Part shown: positions 7,179-16,008 of the stretch, piece after piece | Position numbering within the stretch: the first letter of the stretch is position 1 | Layout of the letters: each line of letters starts with the position of its first letter | NCBI RefSeq assembly: GCF_010731735.1 | Contig: NZ_AP022588.1 | Location: 2,294,001-2,358,000, forward strand | DNA length: 64,000 nucleotides | Reading direction: 5' to 3' | Origin: Mycolicibacterium sediminis | Lineage (GTDB): Bacteria; Actinomycetota; Actinomycetes; Mycobacteriales; Mycobacteriaceae | Translations under genes and position numbers: made by a program | Notes under the pieces: generated by a model | Told to the model about the DNA's origin: nothing | The model's database searches: none | The model's input: the letters and a program-made list of their open reading frames with translations, nothing else

Positions 7179-9848
7179 CTACTGAGGTATTTCGGGATTG
7201 GGCTCTGATTGCCTAAGTGAGTCGAGATGGCTTTGAGTCTTAAGGGTGTCCGGATGGTCGGGGCCCAGGACTCGGCGTTGATCGCGGAGCAAGCCCTCAA
7301 GGGTGGCGATGGCCTGGGAAGTGCGCCCGCTGGCCCTCAGCGCTCGGGCAAGGTTGCTCCGAACTCTCATCTTTGTGGGGTGGTCGACCCCCATCGATAG
7401 GGTCCGGTCTTCGAGAAGTTCGTCGAAGGCGATGATGGCTTCATCGATCCGTCCCGCTTCTGGGAGTACCTGCGCGAGCATGTGACGGGTCCAGAATGTA
7501 CTGACGTGATCTTCGCCGACAGTTTCTAGTTTGTCGGCTAGGAGTTGTTGATATGCGGCAATAGCGTCATCAATACGGCCGGCTTTGGCGATGGCGCCAG
7601 CGAGATTGTGGCGTATAGCTAATGTGTCGATGTGACGGGGGCCGAGAGTAGCGAGGTAGCCGCACAAGACTTTCTCAAGCTCGGACACTGCCTTCTCCGC
7701 TTGTCCAACTTCCCCGTAGGCACTTGCAAGGTTCTGGCGAACCGCTAGCGCGCCGCGCCATTCCGAGCCGCGGTCCGCAATCAGGGTTTCGAGAAGTCGT
7801 TGATAGACGGGAATGGCCTCGTGAAAGCGTCCGGCATCGCTCAACACGACCGCTAGGCCGTTGCGGCTGATGCCGGTCAGCGCATGACTGTCGCCAAGTA
7901 CTTCAACCAAATGCGGGATGAGTACTTCGTAGGCCGAAATGGCGTCTTCAATCCGTCCCGCGGCTCGGAGCGCGAGCGCCCGTCGATGCTGGATCTCGAG
8001 GGTTACGACGTGATTTGCGCCCATGATGCGGCGCTCGTCGACCTCAATTGCGTCCAGCGTCGCGAGTGCCTCAGCGTTGAGACCCAACTGCTCGTACCAG
8101 TCGGCGAGTTCGGTGCGCATTACCGCGATGTGCCTGGAGGTACTGGACGGATCAGACTGCAATCGAGGAGCCAGCATGTTGATTGCCGCGCGTAACTGAT
8201 ACGTCCTTGCGAGATCCTGCGCCTCATGGAATGCGGCCGCGAGATGGGCGCCGCGTGAGTCCCTTGGTGATTCGATTGCAAGGAGCCAGCGGCTTAGGAT
8301 TCTGGATTCCTCGGAGGGGTCGAGGGAGTAACCTTCACCGCGGGCAGCGTCCACGCGTGCGACGAGGACTTCTGCCACCGTGTCGCGGAATGTAGTCGAT
8401 TCGCCGTCGGCTAGCACCTCCTGAAAGTGCTCGTAAGCCACTTGGGCCTGAAGGGCCTCGCGGAAGCTGTCCGCGACTCCGCTTGGCACCAGCCACACGT
8501 TGTCCTCGGCAGCGTGTTCGATGCCGGCTATCACGTCGGTCGCTCCGGCCTCTAGTTCCGGGCATTGCTGAGCTGCCTCGGCGACAACACCCCGCACGAA
8601 CGGCCACACTCTCGAACCAGGTGCCGGTGCCGCACCTGCCGCGGCGGCCAAGGCGACTTGGACTTGCGCTGATAGCTGCCAGAACTGATGCCGGTAGACA
8701 TGTTTGAGTTTTGTCGATCGCGCTGACAGAGCGCCCTGCGGCAGCGCGCCGCCGTTCTCTGCGATCCTGTTTTGGAGCTTTCGATCGCTCAGCGTCACCT
8801 CGAGTGAGAGGGGATTAGGGAATTGATCGGCGACTTCGGCGGCCGCCTCGTCGCTGGTATTCGGCGCATAGGCACGCACCAACTCGACGAGGTCTGTCTG
8901 TTCAAGGTACTGCACCGCCACGACTTGCACGCGTCCGCTCGTCGCTGCGCTCGATCGCCACTGCGTGTAGGGCGTCGATACGTTGGACTGTGGCCACGCA
9001 GACCCGATCACCACGACGGGATGTGCAGCATCGGCCACCGATAGCAGGTCGAGCAATTCAGCCAACGCCCCGCCCATCAGGTGCAGGTCCTCGATCACAA
9101 CGACTGCAGGGACCTCACGGTGAGCCACCCCGCGAAGCAGCCCCGACAGTTCGGCGCTAACCGAACGGCGCTGTTCGTCTGCGCGGTGGCCGACGTCGAC
9201 GTCGGCGCTTAAGTTACCGCGTTCGTCGAAGTGATCCTTGATCCGCGCGACCCCGCGCACGGCCCACTTTGCGGCCAGACCCAGACCTGGAATCACTACG
9301 TCGAAGCTGGCCAAAACGCGAGTGGCTGCCTCGATGCCGCCCTCGCTCAGGGCCTCCCTGGTCGCGGTTGCTAGATCGCCTCGCTTGGCAGCAGCCTTCT
9401 CCTTCAGCGACGCTGCCTCCCGCGACGCCAAAGCGATAGGTACCAAATGCGCCGCAATCTGGGCGCGGGCCTGTGCTGCGACGTCGACCAGCTCACCACC
9501 CTGCATCCGCTCGCACTGCAGTTGCCACCAGGCGAACCCCGGCAAGACTCCTGCCGGCCACACGAAGTGTTCGACGTCGGGGCCGATGCGCTTGCGACCC
9601 GGCAAAGGGTCACTCGACTGCGCGTCGACGCCTCCCCACTCGTCAATCGCCGGCCAATACTTTTGATGATCGAGGCTGGTGCACATCTCCCGGTACAACT
9701 CGCGCACGATCCGGGACTTGCCCAACCCCGACGCGCCCTCCAAGAGAACGATCCTCGGAAGCTCGGTGTCGCCACCCGCCACGGCGGCGACTCGCGCCGC
9801 TAACGCCTTCACGATCTGACGATGACCTTCGCCCACCAAGGTTCGCAC
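7179..9848 (-). CDS. Large P-loop ATPase with C-terminal TPR repeats
   Basis: 889 residues with a GTG start, no evident Shine-Dalgarno, and possibly leaderless. Residues 38-45 form a Walker A motif (GASGLGKS) and 249-257 a Walker B-like strand (VVVIEDLHL), as in STAND/AAA ATPases. The middle is a helical NTPase lid. The last 330 residues are six or so kinesin-light-chain-type TPR repeats, with recurring 'LG..H..TL..R..LA..L...GR...AI..Y..LL'. Such proteins sense a ligand through the repeats and oligomerise on ATP binding. Many act as regulators, and some as antiphage sensors, but no effector domain is visible here. It stands alone at the right end of the island. Confidence 0.8.
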   Translation of the reverse strand: MRTLVGEGHRQIVKALAARVAAVAGGDTELPRIVLLEGASGLGKSRIVRELYREMCTSLDHQKYWPAIDEWGGVDAQSSDPLPGRKRIGPDVEHFVWPAGVLPGFAWWQLQCERMQGGELVDVAAQARAQIAAHLVPIALASREAASLKEKAAAKRGDLATATREALSEGGIEAATRVLASFDVVIPGLGLAAKWAVRGVARIKDHFDERGNLSADVDVGHRADEQRRSVSAELSGLLRGVAHREVPAVVVIEDLHLMGGALAELLDLLSVADAAHPVVVIGSAWPQSNVSTPYTQWRSSAATSGRVQVVAVQYLEQTDLVELVRAYAPNTSDEAAAEVADQFPNPLSLEVTLSDRKLQNRIAENGGALPQGALSARSTKLKHVYRHQFWQLSAQVQVALAAAAGAAPAPGSRVWPFVRGVVAEAAQQCPELEAGATDVIAGIEHAAEDNVWLVPSGVADSFREALQAQVAYEHFQEVLADGESTTFRDTVAEVLVARVDAARGEGYSLDPSEESRILSRWLLAIESPRDSRGAHLAAAFHEAQDLARTYQLRAAINMLAPRLQSDPSSTSRHIAVMRTELADWYEQLGLNAEALATLDAIEVDERRIMGANHVVTLEIQHRRALALRAAGRIEDAISAYEVLIPHLVEVLGDSHALTGISRNGLAVVLSDAGRFHEAIPVYQRLLETLIADRGSEWRGALAVRQNLASAYGEVGQAEKAVSELEKVLCGYLATLGPRHIDTLAIRHNLAGAIAKAGRIDDAIAAYQQLLADKLETVGEDHVSTFWTRHMLAQVLPEAGRIDEAIIAFDELLEDRTLSMGVDHPTKMRVRSNLARALRASGRTSQAIATLEGLLRDQRRVLGPDHPDTLKTQSHLDSLRQSEPNPEIPQ

Positions 9849-10177
9849 GGGTCCACGCTACGAGACGATCGAGTCTTGAGCCCATAAGTTCGCCGGTAAG
9901 GGGACTGTTGCGCCGACAGATGACCGTCAGACCTGACCATAGGTGCGTTGATGCCAATTGTGTTCGAGTACTAGCTTCCAGGTCAGGGCGGCCTGACCCC
10001 GCCCGCGCCAGCTTGGCCGCCGCTGTCGGGCGGTAGCAGCGGATGCGCGGCAACCGGGTGAGGTCAGCGGTGGGCACGTTCTGGGCACACTGGAGCATAA
10101 AACTCTGCTATCTGACGGTATGTCACAGAATGTAAATCCCCTGCTTAAGGCGATATCGGGCCTTGGGACTTGCAAAC
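9849..10177. other. Intergenic region left of the attachment-site fragment
   Basis: It should contain the promoter of the leftward TPR-ATPase. No gene is supported: the open frames on both strands have low-complexity Arg/Ser composition. No integrase gene is visible beside the putative attachment site. Confidence 0.4.
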
Positions 10178-10208
10178 GCCGAGGGTTCAAATCCCTCCGC
10201 CACCGCCA
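10178..10208 (+). other. tRNA-Ser 3'-end fragment, probable island attachment site
   Basis: The sequence reads as a T-arm with perfect 5-bp stem (GAGGG-TTCAAAT-CCCTC), a seven-base acceptor 3' strand (CGCCACC), discriminator G and an encoded CCA. It matches the 3' end of serine tRNAs that begin GGTGGCG. No GGTGGCG 5' half, D-arm or anticodon arm lies upstream, so this is not a working tRNA. Integrative elements that target tRNA 3' ends leave such a fragment at the far end, with the intact tRNA at the other end. The + orientation places the element on the left and the host chromosome on the right. Confidence 0.7.
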
Positions 10209-11058
10209 CAACCGCCGGGCTGTTCCGCGGGGAAGGGTGGTTTCGGTCCTCCTGCGGCTGGGGCGACCTTCCGCTCTCTCGGTGGTTGCGGCCGCGTTCG
10301 CGGCCATTAGCGGCTGCAGTTCGTTGTCGACAATCTGTGCCTTAAGGACGCTGTGGGTTCGGCGCTCAGAACTCCGCTCTTGTGGTCTGCTGCGGCCTTT
10401 CTGTTGCAGTGTCGGCGCGTTCGTCACCGCCATAATCTCTGCGGTACGCGTTGAGACCTGCGACTCGGCGTCACGTCGCGGCCGGGCGGGACGGGTCGTG
10501 TCGGTTGTGCTCTCGGCGCCCCTTGCTGACGTTCACGCCGGCGACTCGTTCAGGTTCGACGACCAGATGCGTCCCGACTGCGCGACCTTCAGTTGCGGTC
10601 GAAGAGCGAGCAGGTGATTCCGGTCGGAAAGTAAGTACCGTTGCGATTCGAAGGGGATCAGTGTGAAGGGCTGGGCCGAATTCCGCGGGTTGTATCGGTC
10701 GGCGAAGATGTTGCAGATTGAGATCACTCGGCGGCTGGGGCTCTTGCGCGATACCGAGGACAACGCAGCGGTGCAGCCGGAGTTCCCGCCACGGTACGAA
10801 CGGGCGCCGGTGGCGTCCTCAGCGTGGTTGGACGAGGAGCCTGACGGTGCGGGCGTTGTTTGCGGGAGTGTCCGACGATGGCGGCCTCGGTGATCGCGCA
10901 GCGGGTCGGCTGGACCGGTGGGTATTCGTGGTTCGCGGAGAACGTTGGACGTTGCGAGGATCCGCCCGACATACGCCCCGGGCTCACTTGTGTCACCGGT
11001 TGGTGCCTGACCTGCCGTCATAAAGCAGCTGGAAGCATGGATCCGAACTTGCATCTTT
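10209..11058. other. Long region without a confident gene
   Basis: About 850 bases between the tRNA fragment and the MFS exporter. The only candidate is a 76-residue + frame at 10663-10893 (GTG start, AAGGGG 6 bases upstream, beginning MKGWAEFRGLYRSAKM). I do not recognise it and rate it below even odds. The leftward frame that covers much of the rest has no family resemblance. Confidence 0.4.
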
Positions 11059-12654
11059 TCACCGCACCGCCAAATAGTGCTCCGACACAGCCTCCCCGTC
11101 GATGAGTCGCTCCACCGCCTCCTCGATCAACCGGTCCTGCCCCGTCAACCGCGTGTAGTGCTGGTGCATGTGCTCGCCCCAGGACCGCACGACGAACGTC
11201 TCCACGAACGTCGACTCGTGCTCAATGCTGCGGAACAGCCGCCACTCCGACGCACCCGTGCGCTGGCGGGACCGTCCGAGCACCGCCATCGCCGCGAGGA
11301 ATCCCTCCTCGTTCTCCGGCAAGACGCGGTACGCGGTGATGACCAGCACCGGCCCGTCCAGCGGTTCGGGTTCGAAGATCAGCGCCGGCTCCGGCCAGTG
11401 CGCGGAGTGCGTCAGATCCAGGTCGCTGGTCTTCGCGTGCAGCGGCCACCACAGTGATGAAAGCCCGCACACCACCAGCAGGCCCGCGGCCACCAAGAGG
11501 CTGATCGAACTCGTGAAAGACCCGGCGACCACGCCCCACGCCACCGACCCGAATGCCTGCCCGCCCATGAAGATCAGCTGATACACCGACAGCCCGCGAG
11601 CGCGCACCCACGCGGGCAGGCTCAGCTGCATCGAGGCGTTCAGCGTCGACAGTGACAGCAGCCACGACGCTCCGCCGACCACCAGCCCCACGAACACGGA
11701 AGCGAAGATCGGCACCAGCGCCAACACCAGCGTCGCCACCGCGAAGCCCGCCGCCCCCACCGTCAGCAGGACGTTCTGCCCGAACCGGGCCCGCAGCCGG
11801 GACAGCAGGAACGCCCCCATCACCGCCCCCAGGCCGAGCGCACCCAGCAGCAGCCCGTACCCCGACGACGACAAACCGAGCTGGTTGGCCGCGATTACCG
11901 GCAGCAGCCCCCACAGCGCGCTCGCCGGCGCGATGAACAGCGCCGCCCGCAGCAGGATCCGCCGCACGATTGGCGAGCTGCGGATGAACCGTCCGCCCGC
12001 ACTGAGCGCCGCGAGCGCCCGCTCGGGCGGGTAGTCGTTCACGACGGGCGGGCGGCGCCACCAGACGAGCACGAACACGATCCCGATGAACGACACCGCG
12101 TTGAGGCCGAACACCAGCGTCGGACCCGACAGTGACACCAGCACGCCCGCGATCGCCGGCCCGATCGCCCGCGCCCCGTTGAGGCTCATGCTGCCCAGCG
12201 CGGCCGCAGCCGGAATCTGTTCGGCGGGAACGAGATCGGGTTGGATCGCCTGCCACGCCGGCGCCGTCAACGCCTGCCCGCAGCCGATGACGAACAGCAG
12301 CATCAGCAGCACCGCCGGCGTCGTCAGTCCGAAGCCCGTCAGCGTCGCGAGCAGGCCCACGCCGGCGGCCATCGCTCCCTGCGTGGCGATGAGCAGCCGG
12401 CGCCGGTCGACCAGGTCGGCCAGCACCCCCGACGGCAGCGCGAGCAGCACCACCGGCAGGGTCGTCGCGGTCTGCACCAGGGGGACCAGGACCGCTGCGC
12501 GCGGATCGCCGACGAGCATCCATTGCGCCCCGACGGTCTGCATCCAGGTGCCGAGGTTGGACACCAGCTGCGCGATCCACAGCGCCCGGTAGACCGGTGA
12601 CCGCAGCGGCGCCCACGTCGAGATCGGCCGTGCCGACGCGCCCACCGATGTCAT
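11059..12654 (-). CDS. MFS exporter with C-terminal ABM-like domain
   Basis: 531 residues. The first 420 or so form twelve hydrophobic segments of a major-facilitator exporter of the DUF894/EntS type, beginning FRSPVYRALWIAQ-like and with VDRRRLL in the conserved 2-3 loop. The last 100 residues are soluble and resemble an antibiotic-biosynthesis-monooxygenase (dimeric alpha-beta barrel) domain: LVITAYRVLPENEEGF at its start and HTRLTGQDRLIEEAV-like near its end. MFS-ABM fusions of this kind are known in actinobacteria, but no substrate is established. The gene is divergent from the Ddn-like reductase, and a palindromic operator lies 25 bases upstream of its start, which suggests repressor control. 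Confidence 0.9.
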   Translation of the reverse strand: MTSVGASARPISTWAPLRSPVYRALWIAQLVSNLGTWMQTVGAQWMLVGDPRAAVLVPLVQTATTLPVVLLALPSGVLADLVDRRRLLIATQGAMAAGVGLLATLTGFGLTTPAVLLMLLFVIGCGQALTAPAWQAIQPDLVPAEQIPAAAALGSMSLNGARAIGPAIAGVLVSLSGPTLVFGLNAVSFIGIVFVLVWWRRPPVVNDYPPERALAALSAGGRFIRSSPIVRRILLRAALFIAPASALWGLLPVIAANQLGLSSSGYGLLLGALGLGAVMGAFLLSRLRARFGQNVLLTVGAAGFAVATLVLALVPIFASVFVGLVVGGASWLLSLSTLNASMQLSLPAWVRARGLSVYQLIFMGGQAFGSVAWGVVAGSFTSSISLLVAAGLLVVCGLSSLWWPLHAKTSDLDLTHSAHWPEPALIFEPEPLDGPVLVITAYRVLPENEEGFLAAMAVLGRSRQRTGASEWRLFRSIEHESTFVETFVVRSWGEHMHQHYTRLTGQDRLIEEAVERLIDGEAVSEHYLAVR

Positions 12655-12678
12655 CCGCCGCTCCTGCCGTGTGGCCTG

Positions 12679-12696
12679 CGGTCACTGTAGTGACCG
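12679..12696. promoter_or_regulatory. Palindromic operator-like site
   Basis: CGGTCACT-gt-AGTGACCG: two perfect 8-base arms around a 2-base centre, in the 126-base gap between the divergent exporter and reductase genes. The size and symmetry suit a TetR-type dimeric repressor. No TetR gene is adjacent, so the regulator would be encoded elsewhere. Confidence 0.5.
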
Positions 12697-12780
12697 GCAG
12701 CGTCCGAGCGCCCGACGCCGCCGGCAAGTGCCGCGCCGAACCCCGCCTCGAGCGACGCCGTCCGTGCCACGATGGATTCC

Positions 12781-13218
12781 ATGTCCGACGACGACCCGAT
12801 GACCTCAGAGCGTGAGTTCAACGAACGCAACATCGCGGAGTTCCGCGCCAACGACGGAAAGGTGGGTGGGCAGTTCGAGGGCTTCCCGCTGCTGATCATG
12901 ACCTCGACCGGCGCCAAGAGTGGCGTGCGACGCGAGAACCTGATCGGCTACTTCGGCATCGACGACAAGGTCTACGTCGTCGGCTCGGCCGCCGGGCGCG
13001 ACGCCAGCCCCGCCTGGGTGTTCAACCTGCGCGCCGACCCCACCGTCACCATTGAGATCGGACCGGATTCGCCGACGCAGATGGTCGCACACGAACTGCC
13101 GAAGGCGGAGCGAGACAACGTCTACGAACGCATCGTCGAACTCGCACCCGGCTTCGGCGAGTACGAGAAGCGGACCGACCGCGTCATCCCCGTCTTCGAG
13201 TTGACGCCGAACGCCTGA
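12781..13218 (+). CDS. Deazaflavin (F420)-dependent nitroreductase, Ddn family
   Basis: 145 residues, the standard Ddn-family size. It contains the family blocks FPLLIMTSTGAKSGVRREN and VVGSAAGRDASPAWVFNL, where the glycine-rich and Lys/Arg residues hold F420, then DPTVTIEIG and a C-terminal helix FGEYEKRTDRVIPVFEL. Members reduce quinones or nitro compounds with reduced F420; the exact substrate cannot be read. An ATG three codons upstream is possible. The gene is convergent with the aldo/keto reductase in the ancestral arrangement, but the two are now separated by an insertion. Its last 99 bases are repeated at the far side of that insertion. Confidence 0.92.
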   Translation: MSDDDPMTSEREFNERNIAEFRANDGKVGGQFEGFPLLIMTSTGAKSGVRRENLIGYFGIDDKVYVVGSAAGRDASPAWVFNLRADPTVTIEIGPDSPTQMVAHELPKAERDNVYERIVELAPGFGEYEKRTDRVIPVFELTPNA

Positions 13219-13325
13219 CGTCCGAGGTGCGGGGGCGCCGTAGGAACTGGTCGGTCAGCGAGGGCGGCTGGTAGCCCGCGTCGGCGCTCGAGATCGTGAC
13301 GCCCGGCGGCACGATCTCGTCGATC
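13120..13325. repeat. Left copy of the ddn/akr junction repeat
   Basis: This segment covers the 3' end of the Ddn gene plus the 3' end of an aldo/keto reductase. It is repeated in direct orientation at 16858-17064, with roughly nine bases in ten identical by eye and a small length change just after the Ddn stop codon. Joining 12781-13325 to 17065 onwards restores the expected convergent pair. The two copies therefore bracket a segment inserted later. Confidence 0.85.
13222..13325 (-). pseudogene. Aldo/keto reductase C-terminal fragment (duplicate)
   Basis: On the reverse strand it reads IDEIVPPGVTISSADAGYQ followed by PPSLTDQFLRRPRTS, the last 34 or so residues of the intact aldo/keto reductase at 16959-18011 with a few substitutions. 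Everything upstream of this fragment is absent. It is the left remnant of the duplication flanking the inserted segment. Confidence 0.85.
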
Positions 13326-13682
13326 AAAGTGAATCGAGCAGCTCATGCCGCCCGCCTGTCGAGCAATGCCACTGAGCGCCCGTAGGCATGTCGAGTCCGA
13401 CTCGGCTGTTTTGTGCCGCGCTGCTGGTCAATATGCGGTCGCGATTCAGGGCCAACGAGTGGCAAGCAGGTGTCGACACAACTGCAACATCGCTCCTATT
13501 TCAGTATCACTCAGATGAACACAACTGCTAAGCGGAGGTCTTCGCGGAGCGCGACCTATTGCCTACCTCGGGATGAGTTTGCCGCGACGTTTCCTGCAGT
13601 CGTTGTCGGCCCTATCCATCGAGGGAACCGCCGGCGCTCGGGCTTTCTGTCAGAATGACAGTACGTCGGGGAGGCGGTCTTC
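13326..13682. other. Start of the inserted segment, no gene seen
   Basis: Homology with the akr gene ends abruptly at about 13325. The following 350 bases have lower GC in places (for example around 13490-13520) and hold no supported gene. A good Shine-Dalgarno (GGGGAGG) at the right end belongs to the next gene. Confidence 0.45.
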
Positions 13683-14915
13683 GTGGACATCACGGTTGCG
13701 ACTTGGAACACCGAGTGGAGAACCCCCGCCAGCGGCGCTGGCCCGCGAATCGCGGCGACTCTCGCCGCACCCGGCTTCGACTTCATCGTGGTCACGGAGG
13801 GAGTTCGCGAACTGCTACCCGAACAGGGTTATACCGTGGATGCCGGCGCCGACTGGGGTTACCCCTTAAAGCCATCCCGGCGAAAAGTGATTGTGTGGTC
13901 GCGCTATCCACTGACTGAGGACTTCGTCGGTGTGGAGGGTGCGACCCTCGGCCGGCTCGCAGTGGCGACCGCTATCGGCGAGGATGGACCGATCCGCATC
14001 ATTGGGGTCTGCATCCCTTGGCGAGACGCCCACGTCCATACCGGACGTGGCAACGCACACTCGTGGTCGGAGCACCTCGACTATCTCGATCACCTCGAGC
14101 GAATTCTGCCCGCCTTGGGCAACGACATCCCGACGGTCATAGCCGGGGATTTCAACCAGCGCATCCCGCGCAAAGGCCAACCTCAAACAGTCGCAGATCG
14201 GCTGCGCGAAGTTCTGGCGGACTGGACTATTCATACCTGTGGCGAGCTGCCCAATGGACCGCACATCGACCACATCGCCACCAATCAACACATCGGTCTG
14301 CAAGCGGTGAGTGACTGGTCCGCTTCCGATCATCTAGGTCGGCTCAGCGACCACGCCGGGGTCGCCTGCCGTCTGGTTTCCGTCGGTTGTCCGCGCCAGC
14401 CGACAGGCCCCGTCCCGCTCCTCGGCAACCCTTTGCCACAGTCGGAGCCGCTGGGCAACTCGCAACAAAAACTGAGTGGAACTCCGGCGCTCGATCACGA
14501 CGGGCATGAAATTGAGACCGCTGGCGCATTGATCCCCGAGTTGCGGGCCGAGATCGAGAGCATCCTCCGCGCGAGCGGTGACGGCCTCTCGCATGGGGCG
14601 ACCTTTCGGCTCCACGAACAGGGTTTACGCGTCGACGAGATCGCGGACCGGCGCGGCGTAAGCCTCGGCGCAACCCGCAATTTTCTTCGCAGTCTCGACG
14701 CGTTGCTGAGCGGAACCCTCCCGACGAGTACGTCGGCGGCGCTGACCAACTCCTATGTCTACCGAGAGTTGCTCAACCATGCCCGTTCAGATGAACTTGA
14801 CCGCTACGTCGATGCACAGCTGCGCAGACTCAAGTCGATCAACCCGGAAGTGAGTTTCGCGCCATTGCGGACGCGGACGCATCAGTACCGGGTAGGGGAA
14901 CGCAAGCACCAATAA
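13683..14915 (+). CDS. EEP-family nuclease/phosphatase with C-terminal HTH-like domain
   Basis: 410 residues, with a GTG start and GGGGAGG 8 bases upstream. Residues 1-230 are an endonuclease/exonuclease/phosphatase domain with the whole catalytic set in order: TWNTEW, VVTEG (metal Glu), GDFNQR, HIDHIA and the terminal LSDHAG with the catalytic Asp-His. It should hydrolyse phosphodiester bonds with a divalent metal. A Pro-rich linker leads to a helical region with a helix-turn-helix-like stretch (VDEIADRRGVSLGATRNFL) and a basic tail. The HTH half suggests nucleic-acid targeting or self-regulation. It is the main gene of the insertion, and no close relative is recognised. Confidence 0.8.
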   Translation: MDITVATWNTEWRTPASGAGPRIAATLAAPGFDFIVVTEGVRELLPEQGYTVDAGADWGYPLKPSRRKVIVWSRYPLTEDFVGVEGATLGRLAVATAIGEDGPIRIIGVCIPWRDAHVHTGRGNAHSWSEHLDYLDHLERILPALGNDIPTVIAGDFNQRIPRKGQPQTVADRLREVLADWTIHTCGELPNGPHIDHIATNQHIGLQAVSDWSASDHLGRLSDHAGVACRLVSVGCPRQPTGPVPLLGNPLPQSEPLGNSQQKLSGTPALDHDGHEIETAGALIPELRAEIESILRASGDGLSHGATFRLHEQGLRVDEIADRRGVSLGATRNFLRSLDALLSGTLPTSTSAALTNSYVYRELLNHARSDELDRYVDAQLRRLKSINPEVSFAPLRTRTHQYRVGERKHQ

Positions 14916-15255
14916 TCGATCGAGGATCCGTGCCCGGATTGCGCGGCCAAAGGGATAATGCACGCAGGCAGGCAGGTGTTAGGCCAAGGCCCCATCGCAG
15001 GATCGCCCACTGCCGCAGAGAGTGAACGTGATTTGCGCCAGGGCGTGCTGGTCGGGTCGACCGTCGGCAGGTTGCAAACGCCCGGCCAACACCTGGGTGC
15101 GCGATCGTAGTGCTCTCAGTTCAGGACCGCGTACCGAACGCCCCACGCGAGTCTGCCGGTCCCCACTACGCACGCGGCAACTGGTGTCGGTGTCCACCGC
15201 GATAATCGACCACGGCACATAGGGGTTGCCACGGAACTACGACAGGGGGACTGGC
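14916..15255. other. Intergenic segment, no gene seen
   Basis: About 340 bases between the EEP gene and the small acidic gene. Frames on both strands lack family resemblance and ribosome sites. The right end contains AGGGGG, which serves the next gene. Confidence 0.4.
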
Positions 15256-15582
15256 ATGACAGACAAAGAAGGGACCATCGATCGCGCGGCAGCCGTCGCG
15301 GAGGATGGCGCCATCGTGCGGATGTACCGACACGACGGTCTTGTGTTGACCTACGACGAGTTGTACGCCGAGGTCGATGCCGAGGGCTCCGCTCTTCCTG
15401 CAGAGCAATGGCGCGACGGCGTGTGGAACGCGCATGAGTACATAGTCGAAGCCTGCCTCGTCGGCATCTACGATCAGGTGGAGGTATTGGCAACGTTGAT
15501 CGAGGGCGAATCGGGCGCTGTCGTGGAATACAGCGACGATCTCGACGAGGTCATTGCCAGGCGGCGCGTCGAAAAGCAGTAG
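15256..15582 (+). CDS. Small acidic hypothetical protein (108 aa)
   Basis: The start MTDKEGTIDR is supported by AGGGGG 8 bases upstream; a longer TTG-initiated form has no ribosome site. The protein is strongly acidic and soluble, with repeated Asp/Glu segments (YAEVDAEGS, EYSDDLDEVIARR), and probably helical. No signal peptide or Cys pair. It lies in the inserted segment between the EEP nuclease and a Cys-rich protein. Its acidity would suit a DNA mimic or an inhibitor of a nuclease neighbour, but that is speculation. Confidence 0.6.
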   Translation: MTDKEGTIDRAAAVAEDGAIVRMYRHDGLVLTYDELYAEVDAEGSALPAEQWRDGVWNAHEYIVEACLVGIYDQVEVLATLIEGESGAVVEYSDDLDEVIARRRVEKQ

Positions 15583-16008
15583 CGGTCAGGCGCTTCGACG
15601 CTTCGCGACTCCCACTGTGCGGTACCGGGCCGTCATCAATCCCACTGTGTGGTGTCGAACGCAAGTTTCGATCTATCGGACTCATCAAGTGGACGGCGCC
15701 GTTCATTCTCGGGGAGCGCGGCGTTCGCGCGGTTCAGGATTTCCACTGGTCCGTCGTTCTTCCCCCAAGAGCATGGAGAACGACGGGAAGCGAAAATCGG
15801 GACGGTCGATGCCTTCCCACCACCTCGGCCAGTAATGCGAGAACGTCTTGGCCTCCCTTGATACCCCTCCCCACGTCTCGTTCGCCTCCACCGTCAAACC
15901 CTCCCTGCCTTATACCTGCATCGCTCTGGGCGCGCGTGTTCTGGTTTGAGCGCGGTCGACACCGGCCCCGGGGGAGCACGCTGCGTGGACGGGCGCTGCG
16001 ACGGCTCA
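15583..16008. other. Gene-poor segment of the insertion
   Basis: About 425 bases. The only candidate is a leftward frame at 15703-15897 (TTG or GTG start), whose middle, YWPRWWEGIDRPDFRF, has a protein-like composition; I cannot assign it and would not call it a gene. Nothing else is seen. Confidence 0.35.

Noticed and set aside
10120..10208. Complete tRNA gene ending in CCA
   Set aside because: No matching acceptor 5' strand (GGTGGCG), D-arm or anticodon arm precedes the T-arm; only the 3' fragment is present.
10533..11054. 173-codon leftward frame right of the tRNA fragment
   Set aside because: No family resemblance, no ribosome site, and Arg/Ser/Pro-rich composition typical of non-coding GC-rich DNA.
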